Positions 16,710 to 25,007 of a stretch of 64,000 nt of DNA are shown here, piece after piece. Source of the DNA: Deferribacteraceae bacterium UBA6793 (GTDB lineage Bacteria; Chrysiogenota; Deferribacteres; Deferribacterales; Geovibrionaceae). Every line of letters starts with the position of its first letter. The first letter of the stretch is position 1. The translations under genes were made by a program, and so were the position numbers. The stretch spans positions 459,498 to 523,497 of the forward strand of contig DKFP01000014.1 of NCBI GenBank assembly GCA_002452405.1. The letters are read 5' to 3'. The notes under the pieces were generated by a model, which saw only the letters and a list, made by a program, of their open reading frames with translations, was not told the DNA's origin and made no database searches.

Positions 16710-16738
16710 ATGACTCTTGTCCACGCGGTAAGAGTCAT
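16710..16738. other. Inverted repeat in gap between csrA and vapC
   Basis: The arms ATGACTCTT and AAGAGTCAT are perfectly complementary with an 11-base loop. No T-tract follows, so it is not a standard terminator. The rest of the gap 16605-16760 shows no gene. Confidence 0.4.
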
Positions 16739-16760
16739 AAAATTCTGGATATGGATGATT

Positions 16761-17165
16761 TCAGGAATTAGAAACCCAGTTTTCAACTCTTAAATTTTTT
16801 ACCCTCTCAAACTCTTTCACATTGTTCGTAACCAGTGTTGCATTGACTGAAAGGGCATGAGCGGCAATCAGCATATCCATAGAGCCGATTACATTCCCTG
16901 TTTTCTCAAGCCCCGCTCTGATCTCTCCATAAACAGCCGAAGCTGAACTATCAAAATCAAGAATCTCCAAAGGTGAAACAAACATCGCCAGAGCCTCTCT
17001 GTTTTTTTCAACATGCTGGCTTTTGCTGACACCGTATTCAAGCTCAGCAAGTGTTATCGAAGAGATACCGATTTCTGAAGCTGAAAACGACCTGAATTTA
17101 TCTATTATCTCCATAGGCTTCTTCTTGATGATATAAATGCATATATTTGTATCCAGCATATACAT
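16761..17165 (-). CDS. vapC: VapC-type PIN-domain RNase toxin
   Basis: A 134-residue PIN-domain protein. It begins MYMLDTNICIYIIKKKP with the first catalytic aspartate at D5, has ISSITLAELEYGVSKS with the conserved glutamate near residue 44, and SMDMLIAAHALSVNATLVT with the later acidic residue. VapC toxins cleave tRNA or rRNA. The start codon overlaps the antitoxin stop codon by one base (TAATG), so translation is coupled. The gene lies in a more AT-rich stretch than the flagellar genes. Confidence 0.9.
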   Translation of the reverse strand: MYMLDTNICIYIIKKKPMEIIDKFRSFSASEIGISSITLAELEYGVSKSQHVEKNREALAMFVSPLEILDFDSSASAVYGEIRAGLEKTGNVIGSMDMLIAAHALSVNATLVTNNVKEFERVKNLRVENWVSNS

Positions 17166-17392
17166 TAAAAGCCCTCTCTTTCCTGAGTTTCAGGCTGATT
17201 ACGTTCATTCATGAAGGTGTCGTCAAACATATCAAGAGACTGCCTCAGATTTTCCCATACATCCGACTCAGGTATTAGAATAATCATATTACCGACCTTT
17301 TTGATACGCACCTGTCCGGCTTCAAGATTATATTCTTTCGGAAGCCTGACCGCTTGACTGTTTCCACTCTTAAAGACTTTTGCATAACTCAT
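17165..17392 (-). CDS. vapB: VapB-type antitoxin (AbrB/SpoVT swapped-hairpin)
   Basis: A 75-residue protein with the AbrB-like DNA-binding fold at its N terminus (AKVFKSGNSQAVRLPKEYN, the VagC/VapB signature) and a C-terminal arm that should wrap the toxin. ATG at 17392 is chosen because GAGGTG lies just upstream; the frame stays open further 5' but that part overlaps the operator. A palindrome immediately upstream suggests autoregulation. Confidence 0.88.
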   Translation of the reverse strand: MSYAKVFKSGNSQAVRLPKEYNLEAGQVRIKKVGNMIILIPESDVWENLRQSLDMFDDTFMNERNQPETQEREGF

Positions 17393-17403
17393 GCCGCACC
17401 TCA

Positions 17404-17427
17404 TGTATATACAATAACGTATACACA
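17404..17427 (-). promoter_or_regulatory. Probable VapBC autoregulatory operator
   Basis: TGTATA and TATACA half-sites are arranged as an inverted repeat with ten bases between, 12 bases upstream of vapB. AbrB-type antitoxins commonly bind such AT-rich palindromes over their own promoters. Confidence 0.55.
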
Positions 17428-17451
17428 TTAAATTTCAATAGATTTTTAAAA

Positions 17452-17478
17452 CAAAAAAGGGATGCAAAATGCACCCCT
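17452..17478 (-). terminator. Possible bidirectional hairpin with minus-strand terminator
   Basis: On the minus strand GGGGTGCA/TGCATCCC (one G-T style mismatch) with a short loop is followed by six T. It ends the surface lipoprotein transcript coming from 20012. Its stem resembles the terminators near 1242 and 2221. Confidence 0.75.
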
Positions 17479-17510
17479 CTTTTGATTATTAAAGTTTTGT
17501 AGTTAGAACT

Positions 17511-18803
17511 TCATCTCGAAGCATTATAAAAAGCATTAACCTCAGTGCCTGTAAGTGCCCTTTTTAATATTACCACATCATCTATTCTTCCATTAAAAGG
17601 ATACGTCCAGTTAGAAGGTACTCCAGTATAGTAGTGCATTCCGAGAGCCAAAGAGTCACCTGGATTACACGAAAAGTTATATGTAAGGAATTTTGTATCA
17701 ACTAACACTCCATCGATATATAATCTCGCTTCATTACCACTAACAGTACCGACATACATGTGCCAGACGTTTGCTTCTGGACGCGTATTTGTTCCTGCTC
17801 CATTTGTGCCAGAGTATGCAACCTGAAACCCAGCGCTATTAGCAAGAAGTCGATAGCTACCATTCACTATATCTCTTCCTTTATTAATGAGAAACAGATC
17901 TCCTGATGGATTCACTGCGTATCCCCAAGCAGATAAAGTAAGTTCATTGTTGCATAACATAGTGTTATAGGGAACATTTATATAGTTAAAGCTGATTCCA
18001 GGAAAACTCGCTGCACTATTTTCGTTGCCAAATCTATCTTTTGTAAATGAAACATTACCAACAATATTGCCATTTAAACCATTGTAAGTTTCGACAGCAC
18101 TACCATTTAATGGATAATAAGCAATCACGTCATTCTTAATTGCAGATATAAATTCTGAAATTCCCAGTGGAGATGAATTAATTATTATTGAAAAAGTCAC
18201 AGAGTCAGCCCCTCCGACACCATCGCTGACAGTAATAGTTATATTACTGTATGTTCCAGTTGATGTAGGCGTACCGCTTAATTGACCTGTCGTCGTATCG
18301 AAAGTTGCCCATGAGGGTTTATTTGTTATTGAATATGTTAGCTGATCACCATCTGAATCTGTAGCAACTGGCACATAATTGTAAGTGTTGCCAAGCTCTA
18401 CTTCAGTTGCTGGCGAGTTTGTGATTTCAGGGACATTATTCTGGCTATCCTCAAGGTCAATTAACTCTAAAAGCCCTATTTGACTATTTTCATTTGAGAA
18501 TGGTCCTATTAGCGAGTTGTACTTTTGGTAGCGTTTATTTGACTCTACAATACCATCTGAAATATATTCTACTACTTTGTCATAATTATAATTTAAAGAA
18601 TCCTGATAGTTCATTCCAAGGTAATCTAATACGTCATCCCAAAAAGTTGATGATGCCACTTGCTTTGCGATTGCTCTAATTTGAGACTCTTTATCTAACA
18701 ATGAATAATTTCCCGCTTCTATAGAATTGCTCATGAATTTCTTATCAAAACCAGCCTGAAAATAATAACTTAACCAAAGTCTAGCGATAATATAGTCTGT
18801 CAT
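17511..18803 (-). CDS. C-terminal part of an amber-interrupted surface protein: Ig-like and LamG-like domains
   Basis: A 430-residue open frame with no signal peptide and no convincing ribosome site before its first ATG. Residues about 125-210 form a putative Ig/cadherin-like domain (SDGDQLTYSITNKPSWATFD is the classic He_PIG pattern, then GQLSGTPTSTGTY). Residues about 225-430 form a LamG/concanavalin-like domain (DVIAYYPLNGSA, ELTLSAWGYA, ARLYIDGVLVDT, NGRIDDVVILKRAL). The frame continues directly into the lipoprotein gene upstream, with 22 codons and one TAG between them, so this is almost certainly the rest of that protein. Together they would make about 835 codons. The LamG domain suggests carbohydrate or surface binding. 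It is AT-rich compared with flanking chromosomal genes. Confidence 0.7.
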   Translation of the reverse strand: MTDYIIARLWLSYYFQAGFDKKFMSNSIEAGNYSLLDKESQIRAIAKQVASSTFWDDVLDYLGMNYQDSLNYNYDKVVEYISDGIVESNKRYQKYNSLIGPFSNENSQIGLLELIDLEDSQNNVPEITNSPATEVELGNTYNYVPVATDSDGDQLTYSITNKPSWATFDTTTGQLSGTPTSTGTYSNITITVSDGVGGADSVTFSIIINSSPLGISEFISAIKNDVIAYYPLNGSAVETYNGLNGNIVGNVSFTKDRFGNENSAASFPGISFNYINVPYNTMLCNNELTLSAWGYAVNPSGDLFLINKGRDIVNGSYRLLANSAGFQVAYSGTNGAGTNTRPEANVWHMYVGTVSGNEARLYIDGVLVDTKFLTYNFSCNPGDSLALGMHYYTGVPSNWTYPFNGRIDDVVILKRALTGTEVNAFYNASR

Positions 18804-18869
18804 CTCGGCAGTATAGTTCCCAACATGATATGCTGTTTGTGTGTCATTTATAATTTTAGCTACATTGGT

Positions 18870-20012
18870 CTATGCACTAAAACTAATGTCAGTATTTTCA
18901 TTAATCAATGAATTGTTCAATATTTTAAATGATCGATCTGCGGCAACCTCTTTTAATACTTTTGGCAACATTTCATTTATAACCGCTGAACCAACATCTC
19001 CAACATGGAAATTCAAAGACTCTAATATAGTACAAAAATCACCACTTTCTGTCGCAGAAATTGCACTTCCCATTGTATCGCTAAATGTTAAAGCAGTTTG
19101 ACATCCTTCTGCTGTTAAAGCCGTTGCTCTTAGAATACTCCATCTCATCGATCTATTCATATATTTTTGTTTTAAGACTTTATAGCTTTCACTCATTCCT
19201 TTAATGCCAGTAACTGTGTCTACAATACCAATACTTGTACTTATTAAATCATGAGCCATAATTTCGCCAGACATTTTAGACGTGATAGAAATTGGAATTT
19301 GGTAGAAAGGGGCAAGCTCACTTTGCCATATATATAAATATATTCTTGCTTTTTGAGATTTATTTAACAAAGCAACATTATAATTTGAACTGTATGTCTT
19401 TTGCCCTGAATATGCCTTACCAAGCTGAAATGTAGAAATATTTGCAATTCTTTGTGACTTTTCAGCATGAGCTATTGCAGCTGTCGGATCAACCAACTCT
19501 CTATCTTGATAGTCTGTGCCACTAAATAAGTCATCTTTTATAATATTAAAATAGGTCTCAAAACTCTCACTTTTAAAGTCAAGATTAGAAATATACGCAG
19601 CATTCTGTTTAACCGTATTTGATATCTGAATTCCATTACTTGGATCCATATCTTCGTCTATAGTTTGCAGAAATCTTACGATATTAGTTTGTTCACCCTC
19701 GCTGCTTCCTAGATTAATTGAAGAGATAATACTTGAACCTTCTACTGTACCTATTGGTATACTTCCAACAAAAAAGCTCACTGTCCCGCCATCAAAGTAT
19801 TCAAACTCACCATTAACAGAGGTGATACCTTCCTTGCGCACACCACTGGGGCTTACAGAAACATATCTGACACCTGAAACTTGAGAATCAACAAAAAGAC
19901 CTATCTTCACTTCACTTGAGATTTCGTTATTATCACTAGAGAATGACCCACTGTCTCCACAGCCAAACAGCATAAGCAAAGACGCAATTATAACCGAATA
20001 AAGAACCCTCAT
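18870..20012 (-). CDS. N-terminal part of an amber-interrupted surface lipoprotein
   Basis: A 380-residue frame beginning with a lipoprotein signal (MRVLYSVIIASLLMLFGCGD; lipobox L-F-G-C). Residues about 35-110 look like a beta-rich domain (SGVRYVSVSPSGVRKEGITS, then NGEFEYFDGGTVSFFVGS), of a kind seen in surface lipoproteins. A largely helical region follows that I do not recognise. The frame ends in TAG at 18870-18872, but the same frame stays open beyond it for the Ig/LamG part. ATG at 20012 has GGAGG nine bases upstream, better spaced than a GTG two codons earlier. It could be a recent nonsense mutation, a read-through product, or a sequencing error. Confidence 0.7.
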   Translation of the reverse strand: MRVLYSVIIASLLMLFGCGDSGSFSSDNNEISSEVKIGLFVDSQVSGVRYVSVSPSGVRKEGITSVNGEFEYFDGGTVSFFVGSIPIGTVEGSSIISSINLGSSEGEQTNIVRFLQTIDEDMDPSNGIQISNTVKQNAAYISNLDFKSESFETYFNIIKDDLFSGTDYQDRELVDPTAAIAHAEKSQRIANISTFQLGKAYSGQKTYSSNYNVALLNKSQKARIYLYIWQSELAPFYQIPISITSKMSGEIMAHDLISTSIGIVDTVTGIKGMSESYKVLKQKYMNRSMRWSILRATALTAEGCQTALTFSDTMGSAISATESGDFCTILESLNFHVGDVGSAVINEMLPKVLKEVAADRSFKILNNSLINENTDISFSA

Positions 20013-20114
20013 AACCACATACCTCCGAAAAATCAGACATTAGCTATTTGTAAAGCATTAAGGAGGTTTCTGAAATGCGATATTTTATGTGATTTTTCAG
20101 ATGGAGAAGGATTT

Positions 20115-20193
20115 AGATTGCTTCGTCATTGCACTCCTCGCAAAGACGAAATCCCTTATGTCTCTGCGAGAGCTCCGACCCGAAGCAGGTTGT
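20115..20193. repeat. Family-1 palindromic repeat
   Basis: The left arm AGATTGCTTCGTCATT...CTCCTCGCAAAGACG is followed by a right arm GTCTCTGCGAG...CGAAGCAGGTTGT. It ends one base from the stop codon of the antiporter gene on the minus strand. The remaining bases back to the lipoprotein start (20013-20114) hold its ribosome site and presumably its promoter. Confidence 0.75.
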
Positions 20194-20194
20194 T

Positions 20195-22162
20195 TTATCC
20201 TATGTTATGTTTAAAATTGTCAGCGTCCTTATCTTCACCCATAAGCATAAGCTCGTCCCTTTCGTTCAGAACGAAATCGCTGCCTGGATTGGATATGGTT
20301 TCCAGTCCTCTGTTCACAGCCAGCAGATTGAGTTTGTACCGGAACCTGATGTCCACCTCGCGAACAGTTTTTCCGGCGATAAACGAACCGACGGGAATCG
20401 TAACTTTGTTGACGCTCATATTTGCGATGGTCATACTTCCGTCTATGCCTCCGGAGATCATTTCTCCCGGTTTTCCCATTATTTCTGTTCTTATATTATT
20501 TGCCAGATCTTCTATCTGCTCATTGGGCACTCTGTATTTCTTGAGCACCCTTGAGAAGGTTTCAATGGACGTTTCGTATTCTTCCACGACGACTTCGTTT
20601 GCGCCGAGGGATTTCAGCGCGTTGAACTCGGTCAGATATCTGGTTCTTGCTATGATATATATTGTGGGATTTTCCCGTCTTGCCGTTTCCACTATCTTTC
20701 GCACTCCCACAGGGTCGGGCAGTGTTATCACAACCACGCGGGCGGTCTTCAGACATGCGTGCTCAAGCACGGCAGACTGTGAAGCGTCGCCGAAGAAAAT
20801 GGGTGTGCCGTTGTGTTTCTCCTTTTTGACGGTATCAGGGTTCATTTCTATAACTATATACTCTATGCCCGCCTCGCGTGCCGCTCTGGCTGTGTTTCTT
20901 CCGTTCATTCCGAATCCGGCTATAATTATGTGGTCTATCAGTTCTTTCTCAGGTTCTTTCTGTTCTTCGGAAAGGTACCCTCCGCGAAACGTCTGGGGCA
21001 TTGGAAGTCTGGCGATAAGCTCTGCCGCGTATGGCGCCGATATTATGAGGAACGGGGTTGAAGCCATCGAAAGGACTGTTACGGCTATAAAAAAGGAGTA
21101 CTGCTCTGCTGTGAGCAGACCTGATGATGCGCCGACAGCGCCCAGAATGAACGAGAACTCGCTCACCTGTGCCAGCGACAGACCGGCAAGCACCGAAGTT
21201 CGCACCGGATAGCCTATTATGTTTATCACAAAGCCTGTTGCCGCGAATTTTATAAGGATGAGAAGAACCAGACTTGATATTGTCATTACCGGATTGTTTA
21301 TCACTACTTCGGGATTGAGCAGCATCCCTATGGACACAAAGAAAAATCCGGCAAAGACGTCTTTAAAAGGGATAACGTCCCCAAGCGCCTGTTGACCATA
21401 TCCGGATTCGCTCACCACTATCCCGGCGAGAAACGCCCCAAGTGCCAGAGAAAGCCCGGTTTTCGATGTCATCCATGCAACAAGGAGACACACGAGAACC
21501 ACTGTTATCATGAACAGTTCGCGGCTTCTGGTCGCGGCAACCTGATAGAGCAGCTTGGGTACGAGAAATCTTGCAAAAGTGAAAAGCAGTACAACGACTA
21601 CGACAGCTTTTCCCAGAATAATGCCGACGTCGGAGAGGTTTCCGCCCTGTCCCGCAAGCAGGGGAACAAGGAGCATCATGGGGATTACCGCTATATCCTG
21701 AAAGATGGAGACGGCAAGGGAGATGCGACCGTAAAGCGAGTCCACCTCGCCCCTTGCGGCAAACACTTTAAGCATAATGGCAGTACCGGAAACAGCAGCC
21801 ATCATACCTATCACAACCGCTGTGTTGAACTGATATCCGCCCAGATATGCCGCGCCTGTGAAAGCGGCGACACATGCCGCAACCTGAAGACTGCCGCCTA
21901 TCAGGGCGGGTCGCTTGAGCGAAAGCAGCGTGGAGAGGGAAAACTCTATGCCTATGGTGAAAAGGAGGAGAACCACCCCTATTTCCGCCATGATATCCAC
22001 CTGTTTAACGGCGTGTATCAGCCCCAGTCCGTTCGGTCCGACCAGAACGCCCGCAAGAAGATACCCCATGATCTCAGGAATCTTCAGTTTTCCGCAAATG
22101 AAAAGAGCACCGGCTGCAAATAGAAAAATAATGGTAATATCAGTCAGAATAGGTATGTGCAT
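20195..22162 (-). CDS. CPA2 cation:proton antiporter with RCK domain (KefB/KefC/YbaL family)
   Basis: A 655-residue inner-membrane protein. The first 385 or so residues form about twelve membrane helices of the sodium/hydrogen exchanger fold, with KIPEIMGYLLAGVLVGPNG early and a conserved acidic transport site region. A cytoplasmic RCK/TrkA-N domain starts near residue 410 (HIIIAGFGMNGRNTARAAR, nucleotide-binding G-x-G-x-x-G), and a TrkA-C domain follows near 570-650. Such proteins exchange potassium or sodium for protons under ligand control. The gene is divergent from ispF. Confidence 0.88.
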   Translation of the reverse strand: MHIPILTDITIIFLFAAGALFICGKLKIPEIMGYLLAGVLVGPNGLGLIHAVKQVDIMAEIGVVLLLFTIGIEFSLSTLLSLKRPALIGGSLQVAACVAAFTGAAYLGGYQFNTAVVIGMMAAVSGTAIMLKVFAARGEVDSLYGRISLAVSIFQDIAVIPMMLLVPLLAGQGGNLSDVGIILGKAVVVVVLLFTFARFLVPKLLYQVAATRSRELFMITVVLVCLLVAWMTSKTGLSLALGAFLAGIVVSESGYGQQALGDVIPFKDVFAGFFFVSIGMLLNPEVVINNPVMTISSLVLLILIKFAATGFVINIIGYPVRTSVLAGLSLAQVSEFSFILGAVGASSGLLTAEQYSFFIAVTVLSMASTPFLIISAPYAAELIARLPMPQTFRGGYLSEEQKEPEKELIDHIIIAGFGMNGRNTARAAREAGIEYIVIEMNPDTVKKEKHNGTPIFFGDASQSAVLEHACLKTARVVVITLPDPVGVRKIVETARRENPTIYIIARTRYLTEFNALKSLGANEVVVEEYETSIETFSRVLKKYRVPNEQIEDLANNIRTEIMGKPGEMISGGIDGSMTIANMSVNKVTIPVGSFIAGKTVREVDIRFRYKLNLLAVNRGLETISNPGSDFVLNERDELMLMGEDKDADNFKHNIG

Positions 22163-22265
22163 AAATTATCCCCCGATAAGCAATATTATATATGTGAAAT
22201 ACTAAATCAACATAAAATGTTTTAAAATGATGATAAAACGTATAGAATATTACAGGAGATAAATA

Positions 22266-22751
22266 ATGAAGATTAAAAGCGGAATCGGTTTCGACGCACA
22301 CAGATTTGCCCGCGGAAGAAAGCTGGTTGTCGGCGGCGTTGAGATAGATTACGATCTCGGGCTGGAAGGACACAGCGATGCTGATGTTCTTATACACGCC
22401 ATTGTGGATGCGCTGGCGGGTCCTGCTCTCGGCAGGGATATAGGAAATCTGTTCCCCGACAGCGACTCTGCGTATAAAGGCATAGATTCTAAAATACTCC
22501 TTGCAAAAGCAGTTGAGATGATACGGCGGGCAGGGTTTGAAATATCAAATGTCGACGCGGAAATAATCGCCCAGAAACCAAAAATGGCGCCGCATATCCC
22601 TCTGATGTGCAAGACTCTTGCGGATGTTATGGGGATAGATGTAGAGGACGTGACAGTTAAGGCGACCACAACGGAAAGAATGGGCTTCACAGGAAGGGAG
22701 GAGGGCATAGCAGCCCTCGCAACCGCTATAGTTATTAAGGAGCAATCATGA
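22266..22751 (+). CDS. ispF: 2-C-methyl-D-erythritol 2,4-cyclodiphosphate synthase
   Basis: A 161-residue enzyme of the non-mevalonate isoprenoid pathway that cyclises CDP-methylerythritol phosphate with release of CMP. The metal ligands are present in GFDAHRF (D10, H12) and in GHSDADVLIHA (H44), and the GNLFPDSD and TTTERMGFTGREEG segments are conserved. Length is standard. ispD is not adjacent. An AGGAG ribosome site precedes the start, and its end overlaps the next gene by four bases. Confidence 0.96.
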   Translation: MKIKSGIGFDAHRFARGRKLVVGGVEIDYDLGLEGHSDADVLIHAIVDALAGPALGRDIGNLFPDSDSAYKGIDSKILLAKAVEMIRRAGFEISNVDAEIIAQKPKMAPHIPLMCKTLADVMGIDVEDVTVKATTTERMGFTGREEGIAALATAIVIKEQS

Positions 22752-23215
22752 AACTGCTGGTGCTTGGCATAGGCAATCTTGTTATGAATGATGACGCAGC
22801 GGGTGTTCTCGCCGCGCAGGAACTGATGAAAGAGTTTCCGGAAAGAGAAAATCTGCGTGTAATGGACGGCGGGACACTGGGGCTTGACCTTCTGGTTTAC
22901 ATAGAATGGGCGGACAGGCTTGTAATAGCCGACGCCGTGGATTTCGGACTGGACGCCGGAACAGTTGTACGCGTTGACGGAAACGATATCGACGCAGTTT
23001 TTGAAAATAAACTCTCCGGTCACCAGATGGGGATGAAAGATATGCTCGCAACTGCGCAGCTGATGGGTGTGCGTCCTGCGGAGGTTATGCTTTACGGCAT
23101 ACAGACCGAATCTGTGGATATGGATATGACCCTGAGTCCGCAGGTTGAGGCGAATATGCCGAAACTTATTGAGAATATGAGGAAAGAAATAACTGATTTT
23201 CTTGCAAATAACTGA
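22748..23215 (+). CDS. Hydrogenase maturation protease (HyaD/HupD family)
   Basis: A 155-residue endopeptidase that trims the C terminus of a NiFe-hydrogenase large subunit after nickel insertion. It has the family start LGIGNLVMNDDAAGVLAAQE with a metal-ligand acidic residue, VMDGGTLGLDLLVYIEWADR, and the histidine segment SGHQMGMKDMLA. The exact family symbol (hyaD, hupD or hybD) cannot be fixed because the hydrogenase genes are outside the window. It is translationally coupled to ispF. The window also encodes HypA and HypB at 35928-36922. Confidence 0.9.
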   Translation: MKLLVLGIGNLVMNDDAAGVLAAQELMKEFPERENLRVMDGGTLGLDLLVYIEWADRLVIADAVDFGLDAGTVVRVDGNDIDAVFENKLSGHQMGMKDMLATAQLMGVRPAEVMLYGIQTESVDMDMTLSPQVEANMPKLIENMRKEITDFLANN

Positions 23216-23353
23216 TGAACTTTTCCGCTTCAGCTTATTCTTTGTTAAGGGTCTGGAATAGACTATATGAATTTTGAACAAAACAGTCATTTTGAGTTGA
23301 ATAAATTCTGAATATGCGTAAATATACAAAGTTATTTTGCGGCGGGTTGTTTA

Positions 23354-24178
23354 ATGAAATATAAAGTTACGGTTTCGATAGTCTATTATGATACGGATCT
23401 CAATGTTTTTTCAGAGACTGTGAAAAGCCTGCTGAACAGTGAGTGCGTATCGAAAATATATATAGTCAATAATTCCGGTGCCCCGCTTCCCGATTATGAA
23501 GGTGGTGGACGCATCGAAGTCATAGATACGGAAAGGAATGTTGGCTTCGGTGCCGGACACAACCTTATCCTCAGAGACAGATACGAAAGTCTTGCCGATT
23601 ACCACATCATATGCAACCCTGACGTATATTTTGAAAACGACGTGCCTGAAAAGCTGGCGGATTATATGGCAAATCACCCCGAAGCGGGACTTATCGTTCC
23701 CAAGGTGCTTTCCGCCAACGGCGAAAACCAGTATGCCGCAAAGCTGCTGCCGACGCCCGTCAATCTTGCCGTCAGGATGTTCAGCCAGTATCTGCCTGAA
23801 AACTTTGTGGAAAGATACGACAGCAAATATGAACTTCGCGCCTACGAAAGCGCTGAAAGCCTCAGAGTTGCCAATCTTTCCGGCTGTTTCATGTTCATCC
23901 GTAAAACATCGCTGGAAAAAGCCGGATATTTCGACGAACGTTTCTTCATCCTTATGGAGGACGTGGATTTTTCCAGACGTTTCAATAAAACCGCAGGAAG
24001 CTATTATGTGCCTTCGGTTTTCATATACCACCACAGAGGACGCGGTTCATACAAATACTTCCGCCAGAGGATGATACACATCAACTCCGCCATCAAATAT
24101 TTCAATAAATGGGGCTGGATATTCGACGGCGAACGCCGCAGGGTAAACGGCGGATTGATAAAAATGCTTACTATATAA
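23354..24178 (+). CDS. Family 2 glycosyltransferase (WbbL-like)
   Basis: A 274-residue GT-A enzyme. It has VSIVYYDTDLN at the N terminus, DTERNVGFGAGHN near residue 60, the D-x-D-type metal site in HIICNPDVYFEND, and LSGCFMFIRKTSLEKAGYFD with DVDFSRRF, the pattern of rhamnosyltransferase-like GT2 proteins. It lies 16 bases ahead of the polysaccharide exporter and probably adds a sugar to the O-antigen or similar polymer. Its composition is like the housekeeping genes, unlike the AT-rich transferases further on. The 138-base gap upstream (23216-23353) holds no gene I can see. Confidence 0.85.
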   Translation: MKYKVTVSIVYYDTDLNVFSETVKSLLNSECVSKIYIVNNSGAPLPDYEGGGRIEVIDTERNVGFGAGHNLILRDRYESLADYHIICNPDVYFENDVPEKLADYMANHPEAGLIVPKVLSANGENQYAAKLLPTPVNLAVRMFSQYLPENFVERYDSKYELRAYESAESLRVANLSGCFMFIRKTSLEKAGYFDERFFILMEDVDFSRRFNKTAGSYYVPSVFIYHHRGRGSYKYFRQRMIHINSAIKYFNKWGWIFDGERRRVNGGLIKMLTI

Positions 24179-24194
24179 CGAGAAAGGGTTTTTA

Positions 24195-25007
24195 ATGCTT
24201 AAAACTATAATGGGACTTTTTTCTTTCGTCGCTGATGTGTACAGGTCGAGAAGACTGCTCGTTCAGTTTGCAAAGAATGACTTCAAAGCTAAATATCTAG
24301 GCTCACATCTCGGATTATTGTGGGCATTTGTGCAGCCAGCCGTTACAATTTTTATATTCTGGTTTGTTTTTGAGGTTGGGTTTAAATCAAAGCCTGTAGG
24401 GGATTTTCCCTTCCTTATTTGGTTTTTGACAGGGGTTGTTCCGTGGTTTTTCTTTGCTGAGGGCTGGGGAAATGCGACCAACTCTATAATAGAGTACAAA
24501 TTCCTTGTGAATAAGGTTGTTTTCAGAGTCAGTCTTTTGCCGCTGATGAAAATAATGTCCTCGTTTGTAATACATGCGTTTTTTCTTTTTGTGATAGTCT
24601 TTTTTATGTTTTTGCATCATATAAACTTTTCTCTTTACAACTTTCAGGTGTTCTATTATGTTTTTGCACTGCTCGTGCTTATGCTCGGACTTTCACTGCT
24701 CACCTCCTCGTTAGTGGTGTTTCTGCGAGATGTCAGCCAGCTGATTAGTATGTTTATCCAGTTCGGCTTCTGGGGAACGCCGATTTTCTGGTCAATACAA
24801 ATACTTCCTGAAAAATATCAGATTTTTATTAAACTTAATCCGGTATATTATGTAACGGAAGGTTTTCGTGAGTCACTGCTTTATAAAGTATGGTTCTGGG
24901 AACATCCGGCTCTTACAATATATTTTTGGGCAGTTACTATTGTGATACTTTTTACGGGTGCTGCGGTTTTCAGCAGACTACGCCCACATTTTGCGGATGT
25001 GATATGA
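24195..25007 (+). CDS. wzm: O-antigen/polysaccharide ABC exporter permease Wzm
   Basis: A 270-residue ABC-2 type permease with six predicted membrane helices. The conserved FAKNDFKAKYLGSHLGLLWA and the re-entrant segment GFWGTPIFWSIQILPEKYQ followed by NPVYYVTEGFRESLLY are diagnostic of Wzm/TagG/KpsM exporters. It pairs with the ATPase encoded next, whose start codon overlaps the wzm stop (ATGA). The complex pushes undecaprenol-linked polysaccharide across the inner membrane. Confidence 0.92.
   Translation: MLKTIMGLFSFVADVYRSRRLLVQFAKNDFKAKYLGSHLGLLWAFVQPAVTIFIFWFVFEVGFKSKPVGDFPFLIWFLTGVVPWFFFAEGWGNATNSIIEYKFLVNKVVFRVSLLPLMKIMSSFVIHAFFLFVIVFFMFLHHINFSLYNFQVFYYVFALLVLMLGLSLLTSSLVVFLRDVSQLISMFIQFGFWGTPIFWSIQILPEKYQIFIKLNPVYYVTEGFRESLLYKVWFWEHPALTIYFWAVTIVILFTGAAVFSRLRPHFADVI

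Noticed and set aside
16710..16738. Intrinsic terminator of csrA
   Set aside because: The stem is perfect but lacks a T-tract on either strand and lies over 100 bases from csrA; listed only as an inverted repeat.
20118..21212. 364-residue open frame antisense to the antiporter gene
   Set aside because: It begins inside a family-1 repeat and runs opposite a clear antiporter gene; its composition is that of a reverse-strand shadow.
21392..22123. 243-residue plus-strand frame in the same antiporter gene
   Set aside because: Antisense shadow of the membrane-domain coding sequence with no family features and no ribosome site.
24890..25003. Extended N terminus for Wzt
   Set aside because: The extra 38 residues overlap wzm and are cysteine/glycine-rich nonsense; the ATGA overlap start gives the family N terminus.
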